Assembly (NCBI GenBank): GCA_020351745.1
Contig: CP070665.1
Span: 1,321,274 to 1,355,109, forward strand
Length of the DNA: 33,836 nucleotides
Direction of reading: 5' to 3'
Origin: Candidatus Heimdallarchaeota archaeon
GTDB taxonomy: Archaea; Asgardarchaeota; Heimdallarchaeia; Hodarchaeales; Hodarchaeaceae
Shown: piece after piece, positions 1-7,014 of the stretch
Numbering within the stretch: the first letter of the stretch is position 1
Layout: each line of letters begins with the position of its first letter
Made by a program: the position numbers and the translations under genes
The notes under the pieces: model-generated
Told to the model about the DNA's origin: nothing
What the model saw: only the letters and a program-made list of their open reading frames with translations
Databases searched by the model: none

Positions 1-539
1 TTTTTTGCTGATAAAGAATATCCAGAATCTAATGAAATTGTTTCACCATCATCAATGACATTAATTCGTAAAACAGTTCTAACAGATTCTCCAACTTCTA
101 TTGTGAGCAAACGATAAAAAAATTCGTCATCTGGGAGTATAGAATCTATATCTGTGTTGTTGAAAATTTTTTTCATACGTTGTTGAAATGGAAGAGTTGA
201 ATGTTTGGGGATAATAATAATCAAAGGTTCTGTTGTCCTTTTTTCTTTTTCTAACAACATTATACGATGAATAATATGAGGTACTCCCCCCCAATGATCA
301 AAATGAAGATGAGATAGGATAATATGGGTAATTTTTCCGAAAGTCGGTTTTCCTAATGCTGTAAGTCCAGTATTTGTTGATATATTTGGCAGTTTCATCC
401 AATATTGTTGAAATCTACGAAACGCCTGAACAATTTCAGAAGGACACTCGAATAAAAATCGATTATCAATTAGGAATGAGACCGTTGCTACCTCGGCTGT
501 TGGTACTGTACCTCTTGAGCCAATTAAACCGAGAATCAT
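1..539 (-). CDS. Metallo-beta-lactamase fold hydrolase, RNase Z-like (partial, 3' end outside window)
   Basis: The minus strand reads 179 codons without a stop from an ATG at 539 to the window edge, so the C-terminus is missing. The N-terminus (MILGLIGSRGTVPT) has the glycine-rich first strand and turn typical of RNase Z-like proteins. SHLHFDHWGG at residues 76-85 is the HxHxDH zinc motif (H77, H79, D81, H82). Such enzymes hydrolyse phosphodiesters or thioesters at a two-metal site. The fold is clear; tRNA 3'-processing is only one possibility, because the distal His/Asp ligands lie outside the window. A GGAG sits about 9 nt before the ATG, and an A/T-rich TATA-like stretch near 561-570 lies only about 26 nt before it, so the leader would be very short. 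Confidence 0.8.
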   Translation of the reverse strand, partial: MILGLIGSRGTVPTAEVATVSFLIDNRFLFECPSEIVQAFRRFQQYWMKLPNISTNTGLTALGKPTFGKITHIILSHLHFDHWGGVPHIIHRIMLLEKEKRTTEPLIIIIPKHSTLPFQQRMKKIFNNTDIDSILPDDEFFYRLLTIEVGESVRTVLRINVIDDGETISLDSGYSLSAK

Positions 540-890
540 TCACTTTACTCCATATGTAGATTTTATAATGATAAATTTCTTTTTCTGGGGTATATATTTT
601 GTCCTATAACTAGTTAAATCTAGATTAACCAATTAATTTATTTTATAAACCATTTGGGTAAATTGTAATCTCTTCATTCCGAATAATGTCTAATAAAATT
701 TCTCTAACTCCTTCATATATAAGAAAACACATTTTTATTCCAACAAAAGAGAATAATATAAGCAAAAATCATTGATAACAATTAAAGATCTCTGACACTA
801 TATTGCTTTCAAAATGTGTGTGGTTAAGATCTCAGGGATAATTGATAAAATAAGTTAATATTGATTAATTCGAATAAATTACCTAGAGAT
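540..890. other. Intergenic region, no convincing gene
   Basis: A/T-rich spacer between the eL41 stop and the start of the metallo-hydrolase, both on the minus strand. It should hold the promoter of the downstream hydrolase (TATA-like sequence near 561-570). A 29-40 codon minus-strand reading frame at about 643-765 was considered and not accepted. I see no RNA gene or repeat. Confidence 0.5.
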
Positions 891-959
891 TTATCTTGTT
901 CTCCGGCGTTCTTTTCGTTTTCTTCTTCTTAGACGTTTCTTTTTCCATTTATTGCGCAT
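891..959 (-). CDS. rpl41e: Ribosomal protein eL41 (22 aa)
   Basis: A 22-residue reading frame, ATG at 959 and TAA at 891-893, encodes MRNKWKKKRLRRRKRKERRR followed by TR. This is the size, composition and pattern of eL41, the tiny, almost wholly basic large-subunit protein shared by archaea and eukaryotes (families start MR-x-KW-[RK]KKR). It starts 6 bp after the thioredoxin stop codon with GAGTGA overlapping that stop as a possible ribosome site, so the two genes form an operon. Genes this short are usually missed by automatic annotation. Confidence is high because Met-Arg, Trp5 and the unbroken Arg/Lys helix all match. Confidence 0.88.
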   Translation of the reverse strand: MRNKWKKKRLRRRKRKERRRTR

Positions 960-965
960 GATTAT

Positions 966-1403
966 TCACTCTGCTTTTTGGATCCTGTGAAGAATTTCCT
1001 CAATCCAAGCTTTGAATTTCGCCTTTTGAATCGCCCCAGATCGTTGGTTTATTCTATTTCCAGCATTAAATATCATAAATGTAGGTACAGAGAAGATTCT
1101 GTATTTTGCTGTCGCTTGTGGATTGTGATCAGTGTTGATTTTCACAAAAAGAACCTGATTTACAAACTCATGGCTCAATTCCTCATAAACAGGACCCATG
1201 ACTTGACAAGGTTTACACCATGCATCAGCAGAAAAGTCTACTAGGACAGGTAGAGGAGACGATCGAATGATTTCATCAATATTGGCATCAGTTATAATCG
1301 TGACACCATTACGATTAACCTTATCAAAAAATGCTACTTTTTCATGTAAGGAGGCTGCTTTTTTTCTAAGGATCGCTTGAAGTTCAGGATCAGGATCAGT
1401 CAT
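966..1403 (-). CDS. Thioredoxin-family protein
   Basis: 145 residues. The thioredoxin fold covers about residues 35-143, with the redox motif WCKPC (C63, C66) and the cis-proline segment SVPTF (P107). The first 35 or so residues are a charged, probably helical extension beyond the usual 105-110 residue thioredoxin. No signal peptide or membrane segment is visible, so it should be a cytosolic disulphide reductase. The CKPC active site differs from the classical CGPC, so redox potential and partners cannot be assumed. The ATG directly follows an in-frame TAA, which fixes the start; a GGAG lies 14 nt upstream, rather far. A TATA-like CTTTTTAAAACC (minus strand, about 1484-1496) is a promoter candidate. 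It is transcribed with eL41. Confidence 0.9.
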   Translation of the reverse strand: MTDPDPELQAILRKKAASLHEKVAFFDKVNRNGVTIITDANIDEIIRSSPLPVLVDFSADAWCKPCQVMGPVYEELSHEFVNQVLFVKINTDHNPQATAKYRIFSVPTFMIFNAGNRINQRSGAIQKAKFKAWIEEILHRIQKAE

Positions 1404-1858
1404 TTAATAAATTCATTCTCCTAATGTGCCGCGAATGACCTAAATTAGTTGGAAAATTCCGTTTTACCCGAGAGGAGGAGGTTTTAAAAAGATTTCATCC
1501 CCTTTAAAATAGGGAAGTAGTATCCTAAAGGACTTCAACTAAAAATTGTTCGATGCGGAAGTTTAATTGCCGAAGTCAAAGAATTGATAAAGGTGACTTT
1601 GCTTAAGTGGTTAAAAGTCTACAGACAAGAAATTGCTTGATAGTATGAAGTATATTATAAAAACATGAATAAAAACTTCAAAGGTTCCATTTTTTGAGTA
1701 TTATCAATCTGATAGCATTAGACCTTTCTAGGATATAATGAAAAATTACAATTCTCTTAATAAGTTAAAATTTCACCACAAACATGAAAGATTGAAAAAA
1801 AGGCAGGAACTGTCGTAAGGAATTCTTTTATACGAATTCACTTAATGGAGGAATCTTT
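1404..1858. other. Divergent intergenic region upstream of thioredoxin and GT2 genes
   Basis: About 455 bp between divergent genes. The thioredoxin side has a TATA-like element on the minus strand at about 1484-1496. The GT2 side has CTTTTATAC at about 1824-1832 and a GGAGG at 1847-1851. In between I see only short A/T-rich sequence and no supportable reading frame, tRNA or repeat. Confidence 0.45.
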
Positions 1859-1861
1859 ATC
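1847..1861 (+). promoter_or_regulatory. Ribosome-binding site before an AUC start
   Basis: GGAGG at 1847-1851 is followed after 7 nt by ATC (1859-1861), the first codon of the conserved GT2 domain. The frame is closed upstream by TGA at 1793-1795. No ATG, GTG or TTG occurs in frame between that stop and 2282, far inside the domain. The site therefore decides the start. Confidence 0.6.
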
Positions 1862-2704
1862 ACAAAAGTATTAATCGGAATACCGCTATATAATGAACAA
1901 GCATACCTTTCAAAGTGTATTAGCTCTCTTTATGGATACATTAACCAAGAATGTCAAGATTTTGAAATTTCTGTATTATTAGTAGATGATGGAAGCACTG
2001 ACAGATCACAAGAAATATATGAAAAACTAGCCAAAACTTATCCATTCAGCTATACACGTCACAGTAGTGGTCCTCTTGGGTATGGTAGTACTATTCTTAC
2101 CCTATTTCAGGAATCGAAAAAAAATTATGATGTTCTAATCACTTTCGATGCAGATCTCCAACATGCCCCTTTCAGTATTAAAGAGATCCTTGAAGCTTTT
2201 GAAAAATACTCTGAAATTGACTTAGTTTCTACAAGTCGTTATCTTTCATATCGTTTTTGGAAAGAGAATACAAAAACACCAGTGGATCGGTACATTACTA
2301 ATATGTTGGTTACAAAGACAATCAACAATTGTTTTTATCTTAATCTTACAGATAGTTTTTGTGGATTAAAAGGATATAGGACTAATAAACTCCCATCCAG
2401 CCTTGATGAAGCGGGGTATGCATTTCCTCTCGTTTTCTGGCATTATGTATCTCAGAATAACCTTACACTCCAAGAAATTGAGACCCCAATAATATATAGG
2501 TTAGACCGTCGGACACGGGGGGAGTGGAAACATAGAATGAAGGAATATTATTTAAAAATAGAATCACTTGTTTCACCATCAGAACTCAAACAATTAGTTA
2601 AGCAAGATTATGAACATGGAATTGAGAAAATGCCCGAGATGATTATTCATTTTAACAATCGTCCAATACAGATTTACCAGGATTTTATCAAAAGTAATTG
2701 GTAG
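1859..2704 (+). CDS. GT2-family glycosyltransferase (dolichol-phosphate sugar synthase-like), near-cognate start
   Basis: 281 residues from the proposed ATC start. The N-terminus ITKVLIGIPLYNEQAYLSKC is the first beta strand and P-loop-like turn of GT-A enzymes. LLVDDGSTDRS and TFDADLQHAP carry the nucleotide- and metal-binding Asp residues (DDGS, DxD). DSFCGLKGYR matches the D-x-x-CG-[FL]-K segment of polyprenyl-phosphate mannosyl/glucosyl transferases. No membrane segment is seen, so it probably acts at the membrane face on a lipid carrier or soluble acceptor. A canonical start first appears at GTG 2282, which would remove both catalytic Asp motifs, so the gene must begin earlier. Sugar donor and acceptor are unknown. 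It stands alone on its strand, divergent from thioredoxin. Confidence 0.82.
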   Translation: MTKVLIGIPLYNEQAYLSKCISSLYGYINQECQDFEISVLLVDDGSTDRSQEIYEKLAKTYPFSYTRHSSGPLGYGSTILTLFQESKKNYDVLITFDADLQHAPFSIKEILEAFEKYSEIDLVSTSRYLSYRFWKENTKTPVDRYITNMLVTKTINNCFYLNLTDSFCGLKGYRTNKLPSSLDEAGYAFPLVFWHYVSQNNLTLQEIETPIIYRLDRRTRGEWKHRMKEYYLKIESLVSPSELKQLVKQDYEHGIEKMPEMIIHFNNRPIQIYQDFIKSNW

Positions 2705-2873
2705 AATAAAGTCTGACATATTCCCACAATAAAGATATCAATGTTTCCTAGTGAAACTAAAATAACAAGGGGGAGTTGAAGTCCCATTTAACGTATCTGT
2801 AAAGGATCGGTTCATCTTAGCTAGAGATTATAATTTTTGTATTATTCTTTAAATGAATTCAAGGAAAATAGAA

Positions 2874-2979
2874 AGCCGCTGGTGGGACTTGAACCCACGG
2901 CCAACAGATGTCTTGAGTTTTTCTCTCAATAAAGGATAGCTTTACGAGTCTGTCGCTCTACCAACTAAGCCACAGCGGC
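2874..2979 (-). tRNA. tRNA-Thr(CGT) with 33-nt anticodon-loop intron
   Basis: The 7-bp acceptor stem (GCCGCTG with CAGCGGC), D arm, and T arm (GTGGG TTCAAGT CCCAC) are complete, with discriminator U73 and no encoded CCA. The anticodon stem ACAGA/TCTGT brackets CTCGTA and then A, giving anticodon CGT (Thr, ACG codons). An intron at plus 2910-2942 interrupts the loop at canonical position 37/38; it contains an internal hairpin (TTGAG, 7-nt loop, CTCAA). Without the intron the tRNA is 73 nt. A TATA-like TATTTAAAG on the minus strand near 3023-3033 lies about 50 nt upstream. Confidence 0.95.
2910..2942 (-). other. tRNA-Thr intron
   Basis: 33-nt archaeal intron at position 37/38, to be removed by the tRNA-splicing endonuclease at a bulge-helix-bulge. 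The predicted central helix pairs exon CTCG (positions 32-35) with intron CAAG: three pairs and one C-A mismatch, at anticodon position 34. Confidence 0.8.
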
Positions 2980-3266
2980 TTACTATACTATTTTTTTTCC
3001 AAGGTTTTAACTCTAGCGGCTTGAACTTTAAATACAAATAATTAGAGAGGAGACCCATAACAAAACTTTTTTTGAAGCTTTTCTGATCTTAATACTTTGG
3101 AGTTTTTACGCGAGGGAACTTATTTGAGTTATTGTCAAAAGAGGCTACAACCGGATAAAAGCAGAAATAAGAGCATTATTCCGTTCATGTACACTTTTCC
3201 AAGTGTTTTTTGCTTAAATTTATCATATTCTTAGCAAAAATGCAGTACTTATAGAAGGAATCAGAG

Positions 3267-3545
3267 ATGGCCGCGATAGAAGTTGGTAGAGTTATTGTGA
3301 AGACCGCTGGTCGCGAGGCGTTAATGAAGGCAATTATTGTAGATTTGGTTGACCAAAATTTTGCCCTGATCTCTGGAGCAGGAATTTCTCCAGTCAAAAG
3401 GCGTCGGTGTAATATCAAGCATCTTCGTCCTCTAGATCTAAGCGTCTCAATAAAGCGTGGAGCAAAGGACGAGGACATTGCGAAAGCAATCGATAAAGCA
3501 AAAATTGTAAACGAAATCAAGACTCCATTAAAAATCACCCTATAA
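3267..3545 (+). CDS. rpl14e: Ribosomal protein eL14
   Basis: 92 residues, beginning MAAIEVGRVIVKTAGREA, the KOW-like SH3 barrel start of archaeal eL14 (typically 80-95 residues). KAIIVDLVDQNFALISG and RRRCNIKHLRPL are the other conserved family segments. It is a large-subunit protein. An AAGGA about 6 nt before the ATG serves as ribosome site. It lies 40 bp upstream of cbf5 on the same strand; eL14-cbf5 is a known archaeal pairing, often with cmk or eL34 nearby, and those two are absent here. Confidence 0.93.
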   Translation: MAAIEVGRVIVKTAGREALMKAIIVDLVDQNFALISGAGISPVKRRRCNIKHLRPLDLSVSIKRGAKDEDIAKAIDKAKIVNEIKTPLKITL

Positions 3546-3585
3546 TAGGTCATTCTGACTGTTGTGTTAAGTAGGTGAGGGTGAA

Positions 3586-4569
3586 ATGGAAAACATCCTC
3601 AAAATCATTGATAAAGTTCCAAATTATATTACTGACCATGAAGTTGGAAAATTTCCACAAAACAGAAGTGTAGCAGAACTCCTAGATCTGGGAATAATTA
3701 ATCTTGATAAACCTGCCAATCCTACATCACATGAAGTAACAGCATGGGTTAAGCGAATCCTAGGAATTGTTAAAGCTGGACATGGAGGAACACTAGATCC
3801 TGCTGTAACAGGATGTTTACCAATTGCTTTAGGACGAGCAACACGTGCTTTACGTATTTTACTTCTTGCAGAAAAAACATACATTTGTGTCATGAAATCT
3901 CACGCTCCTGTATCTAGAGAATTACTTCTATCTATTCTTGATAATTTCAAAGGCAAAATATATCAAACACCACCCCTAAGAAGCAACATCAAACGAAAAC
4001 TTCGTGTTAGGCGGATCTACGACTTGAAAATGCTAGATCATTATCCTAACTCTCAGCTCTCATTACTTCGGATAAGTTGTGAAGCTGGAACCTATATTCG
4101 AAAGCTCACTCATGATATTGGTCTTCTTTTAGGAACAGGAGCGCATATGCAGGAATTACGACGTATAAAAACCGGTCCTTTTTCTGAAAAAACTTGTGTT
4201 ACGCTTCAAGATTTACGTGATGCTTGGTACTATTATAAAATGGAAGGAAATGAGACATTCATTAGAAAAATGATTCAGCCAGTTGAAATAATTTGTCAAA
4301 ATATTCCTAAGTTATTCATACGTGATTCTGCTGTTGATGCGATATGTCATGGTGCAGCTTTGACACTTCCAGGAGTTGTACGAGTAACTGAAGGTATTGA
4401 AAAAAATTCTCTTATAGCAATCTTTACAATGAAAGAAGAACTCATTGCCTTTGGTCAGAGTATATTATCTACAAAAGAAATTTTGACACTGTCAAATGGA
4501 ATCTGTGCTCGCACTAATACTGTTTTCATGGAAAAGAAAACCTATCCCTCAATGTGGAAGGCCTCATAA
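3586..4569 (+). CDS. cbf5: rRNA/tRNA pseudouridine synthase Cbf5 (dyskerin/TruB family)
   Basis: 327 residues, the normal size for archaeal Cbf5. Residues 38-48 (INLDKPANPTS) are family motif I. KAGHGGTLDPAVTG at 63-76 is motif II with catalytic Asp71. SCEAGTYIRKL is motif III and GAHMQELRR follows. A PUA domain fills about residues 240-320. Cbf5 is the catalytic subunit of H/ACA RNPs, with Nop10, Gar1 and L7Ae, isomerising uridines in rRNA and also acting on tRNA U55. The start has GAGGGTGAA just upstream. It is cotranscribed with eL14 and converges on uS11. The C-terminus (KKTYPSMWKAS) lacks the long Lys-rich tail of eukaryotic dyskerin. Confidence 0.95.
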   Translation: MENILKIIDKVPNYITDHEVGKFPQNRSVAELLDLGIINLDKPANPTSHEVTAWVKRILGIVKAGHGGTLDPAVTGCLPIALGRATRALRILLLAEKTYICVMKSHAPVSRELLLSILDNFKGKIYQTPPLRSNIKRKLRVRRIYDLKMLDHYPNSQLSLLRISCEAGTYIRKLTHDIGLLLGTGAHMQELRRIKTGPFSEKTCVTLQDLRDAWYYYKMEGNETFIRKMIQPVEIICQNIPKLFIRDSAVDAICHGAALTLPGVVRVTEGIEKNSLIAIFTMKEELIAFGQSILSTKEILTLSNGICARTNTVFMEKKTYPSMWKAS

Positions 4570-4695
4570 AGGAACTGGTAAGGAAATCCAAGAATCTTTT
4601 GGGGGAGGAATTGCTAAGAGGATTAATCAATAAATTTTTCGAAAATGAGGAACAAACGAAGCACTCGGTACACCACACTAAGTGAGAGGTGATAT

Positions 4696-4714
4696 TTCAC
4701 TCAGAACGAGTGAA
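4696..4714. other. Perfect 7-bp hairpin between convergent genes
   Basis: TTCACTC, AGAAC loop, GAGTGAA lies between the stop codons of cbf5 and the convergent rps11. It could form in either transcript as a 3'-end structure. No poly-T tract follows directly, so a terminator call is not justified. Confidence 0.3.
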
Positions 4715-4798
4715 TTCAATGCATTCGGCCAAATTCAACTAAGGAATACATTGACTAGAACGAACTAGGAGGAGGTTAATAATCTTGGTAATCAAGTA

Positions 4799-5200
4799 TT
4801 AAACGCGCCGTCCACGCCGCCCTCCACGTGCCCTCGTACTATCATGAGGGATAGGTGTGACTTCCTCAATCCTCGTAATTTGTAATCCCGAACGTGCGAT
4901 AGCTCGAATTGCAGCTTGAGCACCTGGGCCTGGATTACGTGCGCCAGAACCTCCAGGGGCACGAACTCTAACAACAATTTTTTGAATTCCTCTTTCTTTT
5001 GCAACACGTGCTATAACATGTCCAACTTTCATTGCTGCATAGGGAGATGATTGATTTCTATCAGCTCTGACAACTTGCCCTCCTGATGATTTAGCAATTG
5101 TTTCTGCGCCAGTCATATCAGTAAGAGTAATGATAGTATTATTGTATGAGCTTAAAATATGAGCAATTGCCATCACAGGGCTTTGATTCCTTTTTGACAT
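4799..5200 (-). CDS. rps11: Ribosomal protein uS11
   Basis: 133 residues from ATG 5200 ([20 protein letters not shown]). A GTGA five nt upstream supports this over a GTG nine nt earlier. Conserved segments are [22 protein letters not shown], cited here only as the family core, then [20 protein letters not shown] and the basic C-terminal tail [11 protein letters not shown]. It is a small-subunit platform protein. It is the third gene of uS13-uS4-uS11, the classical archaeal order. In many archaea rpoD, eL18, uL13 and uS9 follow; here the operon stops at uS11 and meets convergent cbf5. Confidence 0.96.
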   Translation of the reverse strand: MSKRNQSPVMAIAHILSSYNNTIITLTDMTGAETIAKSSGGQVVRADRNQSSPYAAMKVGHVIARVAKERGIQKIVVRVRAPGGSGARNPGPGAQAAIRAIARSGLQITRIEEVTPIPHDSTRARGGRRGRRV

Positions 5201-5222
5201 GTCTTTCACATTTAAAGTATGT

Positions 5223-5786
5223 TTAATCTTCCATTGAAATATTACTAGAAGCAGCTGGAGAACTAGACGGGGGGAGAGTAAGAGCAGGGTGAGTTGGGTC
5301 GTTATATGAGGAACTAGGGGCGTACTTGATTAATTCCTCCTCTCCACGAGTGACGTGATAACTTGGTGAAGTTACTTTCTTTCCACGAATAGCTATATGT
5401 CCATGAGTAATCATTTGTCGTGCTTGCCAAGGAGATTTAGCTAGTCCAAGTTCGTGAACAATTGACTGGAGGCGTCTTTTCAGAAACTGTTCTATAGTGA
5501 GGGATAAAACTTCATCAATTAAACCATCTTCATTGGGCATTATACCCATACGATAGAGTTTTTTCACTAGAATGAGGCGTTCTCCCTCGCGTTGATGTTC
5601 GGGAAGAGCTAAAGAAGCTCGGGCTCTAGCTCGAAAATTTCGAAGGATAGTTTGAGCTTTCCAAATCTCCTTTTTATTCCTAAGGCCAAAATTACCAATA
5701 TACTTCATCTCCTCCTCAATTCGTGTCTTACTGAAAGGATGTCGTGGTCCTACAAGTTTTTTTCTTAATCTACGCGGATCACCCAT
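5223..5786 (-). CDS. rps4: Ribosomal protein uS4
   Basis: 187 residues. It starts [18 protein letters not shown], the archaeal/eukaryotic uS4 (S9e-type) N-terminus. The S4 RNA-binding domain lies at about 100-160 ([24 protein letters not shown], then [11 protein letters not shown]). The last 20 residues are a Pro/Ser-rich tail ([18 protein letters not shown]) that looks flexible and is not part of the conserved fold. uS4 nucleates small-subunit assembly. It follows uS13 after 10 bp, with GAGGG as ribosome site overlapping the uS13 stop, and precedes uS11 by about 22 bp. Confidence 0.96.
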   Translation of the reverse strand: MGDPRRLRKKLVGPRHPFSKTRIEEEMKYIGNFGLRNKKEIWKAQTILRNFRARARASLALPEHQREGERLILVKKLYRMGIMPNEDGLIDEVLSLTIEQFLKRRLQSIVHELGLAKSPWQARQMITHGHIAIRGKKVTSPSYHVTRGEEELIKYAPSSSYNDPTHPALTLPPSSSPAASSNISMED

Positions 5787-5796
5787 TCATTGACCC

Positions 5797-6249
5797 TCAT
5801 TTCTTGATAAACTTCTTTTTTGACACACCGATGGTAGCTCCGCCACGACCCGATGTTTTCGTACGTTGCCCACGAACTGGTAGACCTAGATAATGGCGAA
5901 TTCCTCGATAAGAGCGGGTTTTCTTTTCACGTTCAATGTCAATTCGAAGATTATCAATCAAATCATTACTAATAATGTGAATATCCTCACCTGTAACAAG
6001 ATCTTTTTGACGGTTTAACATCCAAGAAGGTATCCCAAATGCTAAACAGTTCATTAAAATATCTTCAATTAGCTGAATTTCTTCATCCGTTAAGAAACCA
6101 CATCGCATTTCGGGGTCAAGATCGGCTTTTTCACAAACTTGGGACGCCAATCGAAATCCTACACCTCTTATTTGTGTGAGTGCATGACTTAGTAGCCAAT
6201 CACCTCGACAATCGGCCCCTGCAATTCTTAATTGATGGTTGTACTCCAT
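5797..6249 (-). CDS. rps13: Ribosomal protein uS13
   Basis: 150 residues, matching archaeal uS13 (S18e-type). MEYNHQLRIAGADCRG and LTQIRGVGFRLA are the N-terminal core with the IxGVG helix-two-turn motif. The C-terminal SYRGIRHYLGLPVRGQRT, then KTSGRGG and a basic tail, contacts tRNA in the small-subunit head. AGGAACTCAGT directly before the ATG supplies the ribosome site. It is the first gene of the uS13-uS4-uS11 operon. Confidence 0.96.
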   Translation of the reverse strand: MEYNHQLRIAGADCRGDWLLSHALTQIRGVGFRLASQVCEKADLDPEMRCGFLTDEEIQLIEDILMNCLAFGIPSWMLNRQKDLVTGEDIHIISNDLIDNLRIDIEREKKTRSYRGIRHYLGLPVRGQRTKTSGRGGATIGVSKKKFIKK

Positions 6250-6442
6250 ACTGAGTTCCTACTTAGTTTTATCACATGAAAAATTCATTAAACATGCAAT
6301 GATGGTTAAACATCCGAGTATTCATATTCTACTCTTGTTATTAGGGAGTTTCGAGGGTCTATATTATCTTTTGTAGTTCAGATTAATGATGATACTTTGA
6401 ATCATGGGGGAATGAAGGCCAGTATTCAGTTAATAATTAAAG

Positions 6443-6560
6443 CGCCGAGGGAGAGATTTGAACTCTCGAGCTCAAAGAGCACATGCTACCTGGAGTAGAG
6501 AAAGGATTCCTTTCATCAAACTTTCCAGGCATGCTTCCTACCGGACTAGAATACCTCGGC
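6443..6560 (-). tRNA. tRNA-Ser(GGA) with 35-nt anticodon-loop intron
   Basis: The acceptor stem is GCCGAGG/CCTCGGC with G73 and no encoded CCA. The T arm is GAGAG TTCAAAT CTCTC. A long variable arm (GCTC ttt GAGC) marks a class II tRNA. The anticodon stem CATGC/GCATG frames CTGGAA and A, giving anticodon GGA (Ser, UCC/UCU). The intron at 6488-6522 is at position 37/38. The mature tRNA would be 83 nt. A TATA-like stretch on the minus strand near 6610-6620 lies about 50-55 nt upstream. Confidence 0.95.
6488..6522 (-). other. tRNA-Ser intron with canonical bulge-helix-bulge
   Basis: 35 nt. Exon CTGG (positions 32-35) pairs with intron CCAG, flanked by 3-nt bulges AAA and GTA, with splice points after A37 and before A38. 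An internal hairpin GAAAGG-AAT-CCTTTC stabilises the intron. This is the textbook archaeal motif. Confidence 0.85.
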
Positions 6561-7014
6561 TATTGATCTTGGTTTTCTTAAGATGAAAGAGTGTTTAGTC
6601 ACTATTTACTATATTTTTTGGCATGGAGAGTCATCTCTCGAATATTATTTATGTTTTCTTTTCTAAGTTATCTATGGTCAATCCAATCATGATTTTTCAA
6701 AGAAGAATGTTATATAGTTCCTTAATTGACTGAATAAAGCAAAAATTCCATATTTCTAATGATTTTTTTCTTCTACATTCGGTTTAAAACAGAGTTAAGG
6801 AATTACAAAGATCAAACATCAAAAATACCTTTTTATTCCATTTACAAGAGATTGAAGTGACAAAATATACTGTTTGAGTGTGCTAAGAAAGATTTATTTT
6901 CGTGGTGAATAGCAACTCGGGATGTTTTTTAGGTTTCACTAGACTTTTTAAGTTGACTTTTGAAATAATGATAATAATGGATTTTTCAGAATTGGTGATA
7001 AGGAGATCTAATAG
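6561..7014. other. Intergenic region with tRNA-Ser and membrane-protein promoters
   Basis: About 450 bp of A/T-rich sequence between divergent units. The left end should hold the tRNA-Ser promoter (minus strand), and the right end the promoter block 6934-6985. Between them I see only reading frames under 40 codons and no RNA structure. Confidence 0.5.
6934..6985 (+). promoter_or_regulatory. Promoter block of membrane-protein copy 1 (repeated at 9144-9195)
   Basis: TTTCACTAGACTTTTTAAGT and the following ATAATGATAATAATGG are nearly identical to the sequence upstream of the second copy. TTTTTAAG at about 6945-6952 is the likely TATA box. The block lies about 65-69 nt upstream of the start codon in both copies. 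An AAGGAGAT ribosome site precedes the TTG start. Confidence 0.55.

Noticed and set aside
643-765. 40-codon minus-strand frame (TTG start; ATG version 29 codons)
   Set aside because: The C-terminal part looks protein-like, but there is no ribosome site, no family and the length is within chance.
978-1244. 88-codon plus-strand frame
   Set aside because: Antisense of the thioredoxin gene.
4570-4798. Possible H/ACA guide RNA next to cbf5
   Set aside because: There are hairpins, but no clear k-turn, pseudouridylation pocket or terminal ACA could be assigned by eye.
6386-6434. Possible C/D box guide RNA (ATGATGA near 6386)
   Set aside because: No CTGA D box at proper spacing on either strand and no C'/D' pair.
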